The notes below the pieces were generated by a model. The model saw nothing but the letters and a program-made list of their open reading frames with translations, had not been told where the DNA came from and did no database searches. Shown one piece after another: positions 44,669 through 54,573 of a stretch of DNA of 64,000 nucleotides (position 1 is the stretch's first letter; every line of letters begins with the position of its first letter). The stretch lies in assembly GCF_016918735.1 (NCBI RefSeq), contig NZ_JAFFPR010000007.1:1-64000 (forward strand). The letters run 5' to 3'. Source of the stretch: Leptospira abararensis. GTDB taxonomy: Bacteria > Spirochaetota > Leptospiria > Leptospirales > Leptospiraceae. The translations under genes and the position numbers were made by a program.

Positions 44669-45989
44669 TCGGTATAACCTTAAGCCCATCAGTTAAATAG
44701 GCTCTGTCCGATTTGGGAAAGAGTATGATCTTTCCTGCTGAAACTTTGGTGTTGTTTTTAACAAGAGTCGGATTCCCTTCTAAAACCAATTCATCTCGCT
44801 TTTCGTAATAAGTTGCATATTCACCGGTAGCGGTAGCAGTTTGGGTTTCTACTTGAACATCCCCTCGGGCTACGGTTTCAAAACGTTCATCAAATCGTTC
44901 CAAAAAAACCGAAGTCAGTTGTCCTCTTTCCTTTAATTCCTTTTTATCCAAAAAGACAATCCGAGGATTTTCTGTTAGATAAGAGTAACCTTTTTCTTTA
45001 TCATAGGAAAGTAACCCACCTTCCATTCGATAAGCATTTTCACGATCCAAATAACTAACATTTCCAGTGGCTTTGATGTCTTTATTATTGCGACGACTCT
45101 CTAATAGATCCGCTTTAAACTCTGAACTTTTTCTGTACATAAAAGCATCCCCATTCATAGAGGTAATCGTCTCTTTTCCTTTATTCTGATGAGTCAAAGT
45201 TTTCCCTGTAAATAAGGTCACTACACGTTCTTTGGTTGTGGTATCTTTTTCTTTATCTTTTTTGTTTTCGTAAGATACTTGGTAGATGGTAGCATCCCCA
45301 TCCAATTGGATACTTCCTTCTTTGACAAAGTAGGAAAGTGTTTTACCAATCAAAAATCGATTTTCAGAAAACAAAAATGGTTCTCCTACCAGGTCAATTC
45401 GATCTTCTTTTTCTGAAAAAACCGCATCCTCACCAAACACCTGAAACTCGTCGGATGTCACAACCACCTTACCTGCTAAAGTTGTTTTTGCTTCTTCCAG
45501 ATACCGAACAATGGATTGGCATTGGATTTTAACTACCTTACCATCTTTTTTTTGTGTAAGGATCGGGTTGTTGTCCAAACTGACCGTCCCTGCCATTTTA
45601 TTATAAATTCCTTTAGTCGCAGTTAAAGTAACTCCATTTTGAAAGTCTTCAACGATTACCTGACCTTTTAGATTTCCGATTAAAGCATCCTCACCAATGA
45701 TTTCAATTTCTCTGGCACTGAGTTTGATGGTTTTATGCATAATATAAGCACCGCCACCTAAAATAAAAACCTTCATAGGAATTCCATTGATGGTTCGTTC
45801 TTCTTGAGTAAGAGAACTTCCTCCCCAAAGGACTGGAATTTTATCCTTATTCTCTTTTTTTTTGTTCTCTGTAAAGGTCGGATTTTCTTTCTTTAATAGA
45901 TCTTCTGATCCATATAACACTGGTATAGGTGATGGATTTGCGTGTAGGAAAGAAACAATAAAAAACAGAATTAGAATTTGTTTTTTCAT
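44652..45989 (-). CDS. lptA: Large LptA/OstA-type periplasmic LPS-transport protein
   Basis: A 445-residue exported protein ([17 protein letters not shown] signal peptide) with a series of OstA-type beta-jellyroll repeats (for instance [25 protein letters not shown] and [19 protein letters not shown]). LptA bridges LptC to LptD in the periplasm. E. coli LptA is only about 185 residues; here about 400 residues after the signal would build a longer bridge, in keeping with other spirochaetes. Position between lptC and lptB supports the call. Confidence 0.85.
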   Translation of the reverse strand: MKKQILILFFIVSFLHANPSPIPVLYGSEDLLKKENPTFTENKKKENKDKIPVLWGGSSLTQEERTINGIPMKVFILGGGAYIMHKTIKLSAREIEIIGEDALIGNLKGQVIVEDFQNGVTLTATKGIYNKMAGTVSLDNNPILTQKKDGKVVKIQCQSIVRYLEEAKTTLAGKVVVTSDEFQVFGEDAVFSEKEDRIDLVGEPFLFSENRFLIGKTLSYFVKEGSIQLDGDATIYQVSYENKKDKEKDTTTKERVVTLFTGKTLTHQNKGKETITSMNGDAFMYRKSSEFKADLLESRRNNKDIKATGNVSYLDRENAYRMEGGLLSYDKEKGYSYLTENPRIVFLDKKELKERGQLTSVFLERFDERFETVARGDVQVETQTATATGEYATYYEKRDELVLEGNPTLVKNNTKVSAGKIILFPKSDRAYLTDGLKVIPNDEKK

Positions 45990-46531
45990 TGTTTATCCTT
46001 TAGAGGGTTACTACCGCCCACGGTCACTGCTTTCGGTTGGATGATGGTAAATTTATTCAAACTTTTATCAGCACGAAGTCCTTTCCCGCGGATTGTAGTT
46101 CCATCAGAGTATACGAGCACGTCCTCTTCGGAAGAAAGTGTTTTTTCATCCAAATTATAGGTTAAGGATTCGGATTCGATGAATTTTCCATCGTTGGTCT
46201 TTAATCTTACTTTTCCACTCAGAACGACAGTTTTCGTAGAGTGATTGATCTCTCCTCGGTCTCCCGTCATGGCAGAAGTTACGTTTCCCTTTTCATATTG
46301 TTTGAATTCAAAACCGTAAACAATGGTTTTGTTGTCTTTAGGAAATATATACGATTCGTCCCCTTTCAATTTCCACTCCAATTCCCCAAATTCTTTGTAA
46401 GACGATCGGGAGAAATTACGCATGGAAACCATAGAGCCTGATTCTTTTTCCACTTCAATGCGAAGGTATTCCTTATCTTTGCAATGGATCATTGCCAAAA
46501 CAAAGAATAAAATCAGTACCCTTCGCATCAT
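45986..46531 (-). CDS. lptC: LptC-like LPS export protein with lipobox
   Basis: A 181-residue protein with the LptC fold pattern: beta strands such as VKLSGKVRL and ESESLTYN resemble OstA/LptC jellyroll strands. It begins MMRRVLILFFVLAMIHC, where Cys17 sits at a lipobox, so it may be lipid-anchored rather than carrying the usual N-terminal transmembrane helix. ATG start; overlaps lptA by four bases. Position next to lptA and kdsA supports LptC. Confidence 0.8.
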   Translation of the reverse strand: MMRRVLILFFVLAMIHCKDKEYLRIEVEKESGSMVSMRNFSRSSYKEFGELEWKLKGDESYIFPKDNKTIVYGFEFKQYEKGNVTSAMTGDRGEINHSTKTVVLSGKVRLKTNDGKFIESESLTYNLDEKTLSSEEDVLVYSDGTTIRGKGLRADKSLNKFTIIQPKAVTVGGSNPLKDKQ

Positions 46532-46540
46532 ATAAGTATC

Positions 46541-47386
46541 TTAGTCCTCTAAAAATTTGGTTTTTACCAAACGATCCAATTCCAAAAGTTGAGTTAAAAG
46601 GCCTCTGGCTTTTGCCAAAGGAAATTGTGTGGTAGCATCTGAAAGTGCCTTTTCTGGATCTGGATGGACTTCCATAAAGAGTCCTTCGACACCAACTGAA
46701 ACGGCCCCACGTACCATATGAGGAATGAATTCACGAACTCCACCAGTGATGTTTCCCGCAGCTCCTGGAAGTTGTGCAGAATGAGTTGCGTCAAACACAA
46801 TGGGAATTCCATGTTTGTGCATCATCGGAATTCCGCGAAGGTCAAATACAAGATTGCCGTATCCGAAGCTTGCACCTCTTTCCGTTACCATATATTTTTC
46901 CGATCCTGACTCTTGGATTTTTGTTTTGATATGACGGGTGTCATCCGGGGCCATAAACTGACCCTTTTTTACATTCACCCATTTACCCGTTTCTGCTGCC
47001 TTTGCAATAAGGTCTGTTTGGCGACTTAAGAAAGCAGGGATTTGAAAGATATCTACTGTATCCTTCAATGGATCCACTTGAATGGTTTCATGGATGTCCG
47101 TGAGAACAGGAACATTATACTTGTTTTTGATAAAATCGAGAAGTTTTCTTCCTTCTTCTAAACCAGGGCCTCGGTAAGAATTGATTGAAGAACGATTGGC
47201 CTTATCAAAAGAAGATTTGAAAATATATACAATTCCTAAATCATCACAGATGGCTTTCATCTCTCCACAAACCCTGTCGAGTAGGTCTTTGTTTTCCATC
47301 ACACAAGGTCCGGAAATGAGAAAAAAAGGATTACGCCCCCCGATTTTTTTACCGAAAAATTCTCTTTCTTCAATTAAATCGTACAT
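46541..47386 (-). CDS. kdsA: 3-deoxy-8-phosphooctulonate (KDO-8-P) synthase
   Basis: Condenses arabinose-5-phosphate with phosphoenolpyruvate to make KDO-8-P for LPS. 281 residues. The TIM-barrel segments FLISGPCVME, FKSSFDKANRSS, PVLTDIHE and HPDPEKALSD are typical. The ATG has a strong GGAGG Shine-Dalgarno within the pyrG end. Metal-type (class I or II) not assigned. Confidence 0.96.
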   Translation of the reverse strand: MYDLIEEREFFGKKIGGRNPFFLISGPCVMENKDLLDRVCGEMKAICDDLGIVYIFKSSFDKANRSSINSYRGPGLEEGRKLLDFIKNKYNVPVLTDIHETIQVDPLKDTVDIFQIPAFLSRQTDLIAKAAETGKWVNVKKGQFMAPDDTRHIKTKIQESGSEKYMVTERGASFGYGNLVFDLRGIPMMHKHGIPIVFDATHSAQLPGAAGNITGGVREFIPHMVRGAVSVGVEGLFMEVHPDPEKALSDATTQFPLAKARGLLTQLLELDRLVKTKFLED

Positions 47387-47387
47387 C

Positions 47388-49010
47388 TTAATCCTCCGTT
47401 TTCTTCGCTAATTTGGATGCTGCTTTAATAAAACCTGCAAAAAGTGGATGCGGGTCCGTAGGTTTGGATTGAAATTCGGGATGAAACTGAACTCCAACAA
47501 ACCAAGGATGGGTTGCCACTTCCACAATTTCCGCCAAACTTCCATCAGGTGAAAATCCAGTAAGATTCATTCCTTTCTTTTCAAAATCATCTTTGTAACG
47601 TAGAGTGAATTCGAACCGATGTCTATGTCGTTCGGATATCCTTTCTGATTTGTATTCCGAATAAGCAAGACTTCCTTTTTTGACTACACAAGGATAAGCA
47701 CCCAGTCTCATCGTTCCGCCCATACGTTCGATTTCCTTTTGTTCTTCGATCATGGAAATCACAGGATAATTTACATTCGGTTTAAATTCGGTAGAATTTG
47801 CATCCTTGAACCCAAGAACGTTCCTTGCAAATTCAATCACAGCGCACTGCATTCCAAGACAAATTCCAAAGAAAGGAATTTGTTTGGTTCTTGCATACTG
47901 GATCGCTGCAATTTTTCCTTCGATCCCACGTTCTCCAAATCCACCAGGAACCAAAATTCCATGAACGCCCTTTAGGTGTTCTTTAACATTTTTAGGATCA
48001 ATATCTTCTGGATTTATTTTGATTACGCTCACTTCTACATCGTTAGCAATTCCACCATGAGCCAAAGACTCATATACAGAACGATAGGCATCTTGAAGTG
48101 AAATATATTTTCCAATTAACGCTACTTTTACGGTCTTTTTCGTGTTACGAATTTTTTTGACCATATTCTCCCACTGGGAAAAATTAAGTTTGCGAAGGTC
48201 CATTCCTAAAGCATTCAAAACTACTTCATCTAATTTATCTTCCCGATACATCAGAGGAATTTCATAGATGGAGGTCGTAATATCCACAGCAGAAATTACA
48301 TTTTGTTCTTTTACGTTACAAAAGAGGGAAATTTTATTTTTCATCTCTTTGGACATAGGTTTATTGATACGGCAAATTAAAATATCTGGCTGGATTCCAA
48401 GTGCCAAAAGTTCTTTTACTGAATGTTGTGTGGGTTTCGTTTTAGCTTCCCCAGCTGCAGTGATCGTTGGGACAAGTGTTAGGTGCAAGAACAAAACCTG
48501 ACTAGCACCATGTTCATACCGCATTTGGCGGATGGCTTCTAAAAAGGGAACAGACTCGATGTCACCTACAGTTCCGCCAATTTCAACAATGACAAAGTCA
48601 GTTTCTTGATCGCGCGTTAGGTTATAAATTCGGCTTCGAATTTCATTGGTGATATGCGGTACAACCTGTACGGTTCTTCCTAAATAATCACCCTTTCTTT
48701 CTCTTTCAATTACAGCGTGATAGATTTGGCCAGTGGATACCGAATTTTTACGCGAAAATTTAGACTTCGTAAATCGTTCGTAGTATCCTAAATCAAGATC
48801 GGTTTCGGCACCGTCTTCAGTCACATACACTTCCCCGTGTTGGTACGGACTCATAGTCCCTGGGTCTATGTTGATGTAAGGATCCATTTTTTGTAAAGAG
48901 ACGGTATAACCTCTAGCTTCTAACAAACAGCCGAGAGCTGCCACGGTAACGCCTTTTCCTAAGGAAGAGGATACGCCACCGGTAATAAAAATATATCTGG
49001 TCTTGGACAA
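47388..49010 (-). CDS. pyrG: CTP synthase
   Basis: Makes CTP from UTP and glutamine. I start at the TTG at 49010 (MSKTRYIFITGGVSSSLGKG), which has a GAGG Shine-Dalgarno at good distance; the frame opens four codons earlier at another TTG. N-terminal amidoligase P-loop SSLGKG, glutamine amidotransferase nucleophile in GICLGMQC and terminal VQFHPEF. About 540 residues. CTP also feeds CMP-KDO synthesis, so pairing with kdsA is functional. Confidence 0.96.
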   Translation of the reverse strand: MSKTRYIFITGGVSSSLGKGVTVAALGCLLEARGYTVSLQKMDPYINIDPGTMSPYQHGEVYVTEDGAETDLDLGYYERFTKSKFSRKNSVSTGQIYHAVIERERKGDYLGRTVQVVPHITNEIRSRIYNLTRDQETDFVIVEIGGTVGDIESVPFLEAIRQMRYEHGASQVLFLHLTLVPTITAAGEAKTKPTQHSVKELLALGIQPDILICRINKPMSKEMKNKISLFCNVKEQNVISAVDITTSIYEIPLMYREDKLDEVVLNALGMDLRKLNFSQWENMVKKIRNTKKTVKVALIGKYISLQDAYRSVYESLAHGGIANDVEVSVIKINPEDIDPKNVKEHLKGVHGILVPGGFGERGIEGKIAAIQYARTKQIPFFGICLGMQCAVIEFARNVLGFKDANSTEFKPNVNYPVISMIEEQKEIERMGGTMRLGAYPCVVKKGSLAYSEYKSERISERHRHRFEFTLRYKDDFEKKGMNLTGFSPDGSLAEIVEVATHPWFVGVQFHPEFQSKPTDPHPLFAGFIKAASKLAKKTED

Positions 49011-49073
49011 AATGGACCTCAAAAAAGAATGTTTTTTACAGACTGGTGGGATTTGGGTCCAAAATCAATACGT

Positions 49074-49562
49074 TTAGGAAGGAGATTTGGCTTTTTCTAA
49101 AATCTTGGTTGTGGATTTTCCTAGAACGAAAGGTAAAATTTGAATATCCGCTCCCATCTCTTTTAAAATCTGGTATTCCGGCAGGGTTTCCACTTGGTAG
49201 TCTCCTCCTTTGGAATGAACGGATGGTTTTACTTTTTTAATGATTTCTAAGGGTGTATCTTCGGCAAAGGAAGATACGAAATCTACTGCAGAAAGGGCAG
49301 CAAGCACTAACATCCTGTCTTCACAAGAATTGATGGGTCTCGATTCCCCTTTCAATCGCCTAACACTGGCATCAGAATTAACACCAATCCATAAAAAATC
49401 CCCCAAATCTCTTGCTTGAGAAAGGTAAGTCACGTGCCCTGGATGTAAAATATCAAAACAGCCATTGGTAAATACAATGCGTTTGCCTTCTAAATCCTTT
49501 CTTTTGGATTCAATCTGGTCAAATGAGATGATTTTAGAATGAAGATTCGAATAAAAACTCAT
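49074..49562 (-). CDS. rfaE2: D-glycero-beta-D-manno-heptose 1-phosphate adenylyltransferase
   Basis: Nucleotidyltransferase (162 residues) making ADP-heptose, the second half of bifunctional E. coli HldE. The motif TNGCFDILHPGHVTYL holds the HxGH signature, and VNSDASVRRLKG is also typical. The ATG overlaps the stop of the kinase gene (ATGA). Encoded separately from the kinase, as in some non-enteric bacteria. Confidence 0.94.
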   Translation of the reverse strand: MSFYSNLHSKIISFDQIESKRKDLEGKRIVFTNGCFDILHPGHVTYLSQARDLGDFLWIGVNSDASVRRLKGESRPINSCEDRMLVLAALSAVDFVSSFAEDTPLEIIKKVKPSVHSKGGDYQVETLPEYQILKEMGADIQILPFVLGKSTTKILEKAKSPS

Positions 49563-50578
49563 GATTCCACTTCCAAATAACCTAAAACCTGGAGTGCTTC
49601 TTCAATTTCATTTTGAGTGACAGTTGCAGCACCTAACTTACCTACAACGATACCCGCACTGACGTTGGAAATAAGGGCGGCATCGGCAATCTGCATTCCC
49701 GTAGCAACAAAAGCAGTGTAAGTAGTAATGACGGTATCCCCTGCCCCCGTCACATCAAATACTTCTTTGGCAACGGTAGGAATATGATAAAAGGAATTTG
49801 TTTTCCTTTCGTAAATGGACATTCCTTTTTCGCCCCTAGTGATCATCATCGCATCGGGTGTGAGTTTTTCCGAGATTTCCCGACAAGCGGTTTCAATTTC
49901 AAGATCACTCGTGAGTTTTCGTCCCAGAGCTTTTCCTGCTTCGTGGTGGTTTGGAGTCATGATATGGATATTTTTGTATAAGAAAAAATGGCTTACTTGC
50001 GGATCCACTGTCACAATTTTATTTTCCCTGTTACAAAGGGCGATGACAGATTGAATGAGTGAAGGTGTTAAATACCCTTTGTCGTAATCGGAAAGAATGA
50101 CTGCCGCACATTCCTTTAGTTTAATTTCAAATTGTAGGAGGATGGATTTTTCTTCTTCAGCGGTGAGGGCCACAACTTCTTCTCGGTCCACCCGACAAAT
50201 CTGTTGGTGAGAGGCAATGATTCTTGTTTTTAGAATGGTTGGTAAAGTTTTGGATTTTAATAACACTAAATCTTGCGTTGCAACCGAATTTGCGAGTAAA
50301 TGTCCTTCCAGAGAATCACCAGCTTTGTCCAAACCAATCCTTCCAAAAACCACACCAGAAACACCGATGGAAGAAAGGTTCTGAACCACATTCCCCGATC
50401 CACCTAAGGATTGTTTTTCGTTTCGAACCCAGACCACAGGAACTGGAGCTTCCGGAGAAATCCTTTCCACAGAGCCTATCAAATACTCATCTAAAATCAA
50501 ATCTCCGATCACAAGCACTTTGATTTTGCCTAAATCTTCAAAAGATTTACGAAGTGAAGTTTTCTTTATTTTCAACAA
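49559..50578 (-). CDS. rfaE1: D-glycero-beta-D-manno-heptose-7-phosphate kinase
   Basis: PfkB-family sugar kinase (339 residues), first step toward ADP-heptose for LPS core. The catalytic signature DVTGAGDTVITTYTAF and the N-terminal LVIGDLILDEYLIG with GSGNVVQNL are present. Starts with TTG (50578, another at 50575), preceded by AAGGAT about ten bases before. First gene of the big minus-strand block. Confidence 0.94.
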   Translation of the reverse strand: MLKIKKTSLRKSFEDLGKIKVLVIGDLILDEYLIGSVERISPEAPVPVVWVRNEKQSLGGSGNVVQNLSSIGVSGVVFGRIGLDKAGDSLEGHLLANSVATQDLVLLKSKTLPTILKTRIIASHQQICRVDREEVVALTAEEEKSILLQFEIKLKECAAVILSDYDKGYLTPSLIQSVIALCNRENKIVTVDPQVSHFFLYKNIHIMTPNHHEAGKALGRKLTSDLEIETACREISEKLTPDAMMITRGEKGMSIYERKTNSFYHIPTVAKEVFDVTGAGDTVITTYTAFVATGMQIADAALISNVSAGIVVGKLGAATVTQNEIEEALQVLGYLEVES

Positions 50579-50608
50579 AGCCAGATCCTTGAATTGGTTT
50601 ACAACTAA

Positions 50609-50634
50609 ACAGAGAATCTAAAACCTTTCTCTGT
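50609..50634. repeat. Inverted repeat over the LON-gene start
   Basis: Perfect 8-bp arms ACAGAGAA / TTCTCTGT with a ten-base loop, in the 54-base gap between divergent rfaE1 and the LON-domain gene. The right arm runs into the GTG start of the latter, so a hairpin could hide it; on the minus strand a TTGACA (50639-50634) overlaps the same arm. A binding site is the alternative. Confidence 0.4.
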
Positions 50635-51241
50635 GTCAACCTTCCCCTTACCTCTATTTCCCCTCCCAGATGTATTTCTGTTCCCGGGAATGTTTTTGCC
50701 ACTGCATATATTCGAACCAAGGTATCGGATGATGCTCGATTTTTGTATGGAAAACGGAGGGGAACTAGGCATGGCACCCTATCCAAAAAATTGGATTGGC
50801 TCAGGCCTTCCTCCCATCCCAGAAGTTGTAGGTTATGGGCATATCATCCAAAAAGAATCTCTTCCCGATGGAAGGTCCAATATCATTTTAGAAGGAATTG
50901 GAACCGCCGAGATCATCAGTTTAGATTCTACGGATCCCTTTTATATTGCCCAAATGGTTCGCCGGGAACACGAACGAAATAAAAATGTATCGGAAAGTTT
51001 GAAAGAAAAAATTGAAGAGTTACTTGTTCTCACCAAACGAATCTTACTTGCGGAAGGGGCAGAAGAAGATCTTATCTTAAAAATGAACCAGATCTTAGTT
51101 CATCCCTATCCTGTTGATTTTATTGCATCTCTCATCTACTTCGATTTTAAAACCAAACAAACCATTTTAGAAACCACTCATTTAGAAACCAAAGCAGACC
51201 TTTTAAAGACGGTTCTCCTTGGTCTTAATTTGAGTGAGTAG
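50633..51241 (+). CDS. LON substrate-binding domain protein
   Basis: A 202-residue protein with only the N-terminal (LON/PUA-like) domain of Lon protease: FPLPDVFLFPGMFLPLHIFEPRYRMM is the signature region. No AAA+ or protease domain follows. Such stand-alone LON proteins are widespread, with a proposed role in protein quality control or substrate recognition. Starts GTG at 50633 inside an inverted repeat; ends overlapping the next convergent gene by 17 bases. Confidence 0.9.
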   Translation: MSTFPLPLFPLPDVFLFPGMFLPLHIFEPRYRMMLDFCMENGGELGMAPYPKNWIGSGLPPIPEVVGYGHIIQKESLPDGRSNIILEGIGTAEIISLDSTDPFYIAQMVRREHERNKNVSESLKEKIEELLVLTKRILLAEGAEEDLILKMNQILVHPYPVDFIASLIYFDFKTKQTILETTHLETKADLLKTVLLGLNLSE

Positions 51242-51896
51242 ATGGTTTTGTTTTTAACTCAGCCACCAAAAACAAAAATTCAGGTAAGTCTGTTGGATTT
51301 TCGCGAAAGAAAACTCTTGGATTTGCCTCTTTCGAATTCAAATATAGATAACTGGAATTTTCTTTCCTGATATAAGCCCTTTCCAAATAATGATTGGTTT
51401 GCGAATAATGTAAAAAATCCTTCATCAGATCACTAATGGCAACATCACCATCACTTTGTTTGTCGGTGGCAGCAAAAAAAACAGAAGTAGATTCTTTATC
51501 TTGTTTTTCCCAATGGAACTCGGTTGCCCAGTGGCCTTTGCCACCAAACTCCGTCAATGGTAAGGTCACATCAGAAACCAGGTTAGGAATAAAATCCTTG
51601 GATTCCCAAGGAACTCCTTTCCCTAAAAAATTCACTTTTGCGAGGTAGGTCTTCCAATGTTTGGATAAACCTTGTACTTGGAGTTTAGGTAAGGATAAAG
51701 ATTCCCGTAGAAAACCACGTAAGGTCAAAAATCCAAGGAAACCTAAATGCACCTGCGAAACTGATTGGAAGTCCCAGACTTCTTCCTGTTTCAAGTGAGA
51801 TAAAAACAAGGAATCCATCGCATAAAAGTCCTGGTGTTGGTAGGGGTAAAAAACGCCTGTAGATGGGGAAACTAAAGATCCGTCCGATCGATTCAC
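51225..51896 (-). CDS. Hypothetical protein
   Basis: A 223-residue product beginning at GTG (51896), just downstream of the terminator of the neighbouring acyl-CoA synthetase gene. The sequence is rich in aromatic and His residues (YPYQHQDFYAMDSLFL) and includes a Phe/Leu-rich middle; no signal peptide is visible from this start, though the frame continues upstream (RFLLFCFS) without an ATG, GTG or TTG. No family recognised. It overlaps the LON gene end. Confidence 0.55.
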   Translation of the reverse strand: MNRSDGSLVSPSTGVFYPYQHQDFYAMDSLFLSHLKQEEVWDFQSVSQVHLGFLGFLTLRGFLRESLSLPKLQVQGLSKHWKTYLAKVNFLGKGVPWESKDFIPNLVSDVTLPLTEFGGKGHWATEFHWEKQDKESTSVFFAATDKQSDGDVAISDLMKDFLHYSQTNHYLERAYIRKENSSYLYLNSKEANPRVFFRENPTDLPEFLFLVAELKTKPSTHSN

Positions 51897-51933
51897 AATA
51901 AGAGTATCGACTGGAGGAGAAAAACAGAAGAGT

Positions 51934-51958
51934 AAAAACCGCCCGCAAAGTGCGGGCG
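51934..51958 (-). terminator. Terminator of the acyl-CoA synthetase gene
   Basis: A perfect 8-bp GC-rich stem CGCCCGCA / TGCGGGCG with a three-base loop, followed on the minus strand by GGTTTTT, about 20 bases after the synthetase stop. Confidence 0.9.
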
Positions 51959-51978
51959 ATCTAGAAATTTAAACTCTC

Positions 51979-53913
51979 TTAATCAGCAGCATACAAAGTT
52001 GTGATTTTATCTTTGTATTTTTCTGTGATCAGGTGGCGTTTCATTTTGAACAGGTTTGTCAATTCATCACCCACTTCAAACGGTTTGGTAATGAGGATAA
52101 ACGGAGTTACTTGTTCAAAAGACTTAAATCCAGTTTTGGTATTATTAAGGGCTTTGATTTCCTTTTTGTAGAAATCAAGAACCTTCGGGTGGTCAATGAG
52201 TTTCTGTTTGTCCGTCTCAGAAATCCCATTTTCTTTTGCCCACTCGGTCAACTTGTCAAAATCAGGCACCACAAGGGCTCCCAAATTCTTTTGGTCTTGT
52301 CCAATGACCATACACTGGGCAATGAAGGGAGATTCGGTGAGTTTGTCTTCGATCGGAACCGGTTCGACGTTTTCTCCACCAAGAAGCACCACGGTATCTT
52401 TGGCACGACCAGTAATGGTTAGGGTCTTTTTGAAATTGAACATTCCAATATCTCCCGTATCCATCCAACCGTCCTTTAGAACTTTCGCTGTGGTTTCCGG
52501 ATTTTTGTAATATCCTTTCATCACTTGTGGTCCACGAATGTGAATCACACCACGAGCACCGTATTTACCAGAGATTAACTTTTGGTTGGCGTCCACATGA
52601 GTGAGAACCTTTCCCAAATCATCCCGAATTTGTACGGATGTTTCTGGAGTGATGAGACCCACCGATCCTTGGACTAACTTTTTAAAAGTTCTTACAGAAA
52701 TGACCGGAGAAGTTTCCGTCATTCCATAACCTTCTAGTACGTTGATTCCAATATCATTGAAGAATGCATCTACGTGTCTTTGTAATGCACCACCACCGGA
52801 AACAGAAGCTTTGAGCTCCCCACCAGTAGCTTCTCTAATTTTAGAAAGCACCACCAAATCAAGTAGGAAGTAAGGAACTGCTAAAACAATGGCTAAAACC
52901 AAATAGTAAAACCCTTTGAAGAGAGAAACGATTGGGTTTCTTCCTACATAGTCGACTTGGTTTCCTTTTAAAAACCTTGTGGCAGCATTGAAATGTTTAG
53001 AGAAAAAATAAGCCAAATTGAATAGACCACGACGGATCGCCGGAGTTTGTTTTGGATCATTGATTCTCGTATAAATTCCGTTATAGATACTTTCCCAAAG
53101 TCTTGGAGCAGATGCCATAAACGTAGGTTTTGACTTTTTCATGTCATCACGAAGGTCTCGGACATTGGTATAATATGTAGCACAACCAGCAGCAATGGCT
53201 AAGTATTCAAATACTCTTTCGAATACGTGCCAAACAGGAAGGATGGACAACATCCTTTCATCTTCTTTGATTTCAATCATATTACCGAGAATGACAGAAG
53301 TTTGGTGGATCATGTTGCTATGTTTCAACATCACACCTTTTGGCATCCCAGTGGTTCCAGAAGTATAAATGATCGTAAATAGGTCATCAGGAGCAATGGC
53401 TTTCATTCGCTCTTCTGCTTTTTTAGAACCCTTTGCACGAAGTTCCTTTCCTTTTTCAATCAGGTCATAGAGTTTTAGAACACCCGTAGCCGTGGATTTT
53501 TTATCCATAACGATGAGGGTCTTTGCAAATTCCAATTGCGAGCGGTTCTTTTGGAATTTCTCGAGCATTTTGTCATTCTCAAGAAACACAACTTTTGCTT
53601 CACAATGGTTTAGAATATAAGCGATTTCTGAATCGGTAATATCCGTTCCTCTCGGAACATCTGCTGCACCGGCCATAAGAATTCCATAATCGGAAACAAT
53701 CCATTCCAATCGGTTATCGGCAAGCAAGGCAACATTCTCTTTCGAAGAAACACCCAAATCAATGAGAGCTTCAGCTAAGTTGATACCAAGATCATATACT
53801 TCTTTAAAAGTGACGGGTTTATAGGACTTAGATTCGTCTTTACTAACGAACGCGGGGCGGTTCCCAAATTTTTCAGCACTCTGCTGGAAGAGTTCGGGCA
53901 AATTGGCTGGCAT
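51979..53913 (-). CDS. Long-chain acyl-CoA synthetase
   Basis: AMP-forming fatty acid ligase (644 residues). [14 protein letters not shown] is the AMP-binding signature, [14 protein letters not shown] and [10 protein letters not shown] complete the core. A hydrophobic stretch near 335-360 ([20 protein letters not shown]) suggests membrane association. The ATG follows GGAG; a terminator follows the gene. Leptospira live on long-chain fatty acids, so such enzymes are central to metabolism. Closest to the FadD/FAA2-like bacterial group. Confidence 0.93.
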   Translation of the reverse strand: MPANLPELFQQSAEKFGNRPAFVSKDESKSYKPVTFKEVYDLGINLAEALIDLGVSSKENVALLADNRLEWIVSDYGILMAGAADVPRGTDITDSEIAYILNHCEAKVVFLENDKMLEKFQKNRSQLEFAKTLIVMDKKSTATGVLKLYDLIEKGKELRAKGSKKAEERMKAIAPDDLFTIIYTSGTTGMPKGVMLKHSNMIHQTSVILGNMIEIKEDERMLSILPVWHVFERVFEYLAIAAGCATYYTNVRDLRDDMKKSKPTFMASAPRLWESIYNGIYTRINDPKQTPAIRRGLFNLAYFFSKHFNAATRFLKGNQVDYVGRNPIVSLFKGFYYLVLAIVLAVPYFLLDLVVLSKIREATGGELKASVSGGGALQRHVDAFFNDIGINVLEGYGMTETSPVISVRTFKKLVQGSVGLITPETSVQIRDDLGKVLTHVDANQKLISGKYGARGVIHIRGPQVMKGYYKNPETTAKVLKDGWMDTGDIGMFNFKKTLTITGRAKDTVVLLGGENVEPVPIEDKLTESPFIAQCMVIGQDQKNLGALVVPDFDKLTEWAKENGISETDKQKLIDHPKVLDFYKKEIKALNNTKTGFKSFEQVTPFILITKPFEVGDELTNLFKMKRHLITEKYKDKITTLYAAD

Positions 53914-54049
53914 TATTCTGACTCCTTTCTCAAAAGAAAACGTAAAAAGGTATCTTTAAAGGGACTTTTTTAACGAACATGAGTCAAGACATTTTCAATC
54001 TTGTCATCGAATTCAATAGAAAATCAAAATGTTGTTTCGCATTGCACAA

Positions 54050-54571
54050 TTATGGCAGTTCCGACGCAGCCCATACATGGGAGCGAATGACAAGGCCAGA
54101 GAGGTCCGATTCAACAAGTCCATACTGCCTATACACGATTTTACCTGACCTGTCAAAGACCAGCAGGCATGGAATTCCCTCTACTTGATAAAAATCTGTC
54201 ATTTTCCAGTCTTTATCAAGTAAGGTGGGGTAATTCATTTTCAATCGTTCCCTATCTTTTTTGATTCTTTCTATCGGTTCTGTGGTATCCGTGTTGATTC
54301 CTCGAAACACAAAATCTTTATCCGACACAGAGGCCTTCCACTTGTTGATGGTGGGAACTGCCTTTGCACAAGGTTCGCACCAAGTTGCCCAAAAATCGAG
54401 GACAACTACTTTGCCTTTAAAAGAATCCAATTGTTCTTTCCCTCCTTCGAGAGTGGCAAGAGGTTCTGGATAAAAATCACTGCCTGTCCCTTCTGGTTTA
54501 CAAAAAAGAAGAGAAAGGATAAAGATCAGATAAAAGCTGGATCTAAGGTTGAAAAAAGCCTGGGTCATCAT
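54050..54571 (-). CDS. TlpA-like thiol-disulfide lipoprotein
   Basis: A 174-residue lipoprotein: MMTQAFFNLRSSFYLIFILSLLFC, with Cys24 at a lipobox, starting at ATG 54571 (the frame opens at GTG 54583). The redoxin domain has CEPC (C65, C68) in FWATWCEPC and the cis-Pro in GIPCLLV. TlpA/ResA proteins reduce periplasmic disulfides, often for cytochrome c or for secreted proteins. The start codon is only two bases from the TTG start of the divergent gene. Confidence 0.88.
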   Translation of the reverse strand: MMTQAFFNLRSSFYLIFILSLLFCKPEGTGSDFYPEPLATLEGGKEQLDSFKGKVVVLDFWATWCEPCAKAVPTINKWKASVSDKDFVFRGINTDTTEPIERIKKDRERLKMNYPTLLDKDWKMTDFYQVEGIPCLLVFDRSGKIVYRQYGLVESDLSGLVIRSHVWAASELP

Positions 54572-54573
54572 AT

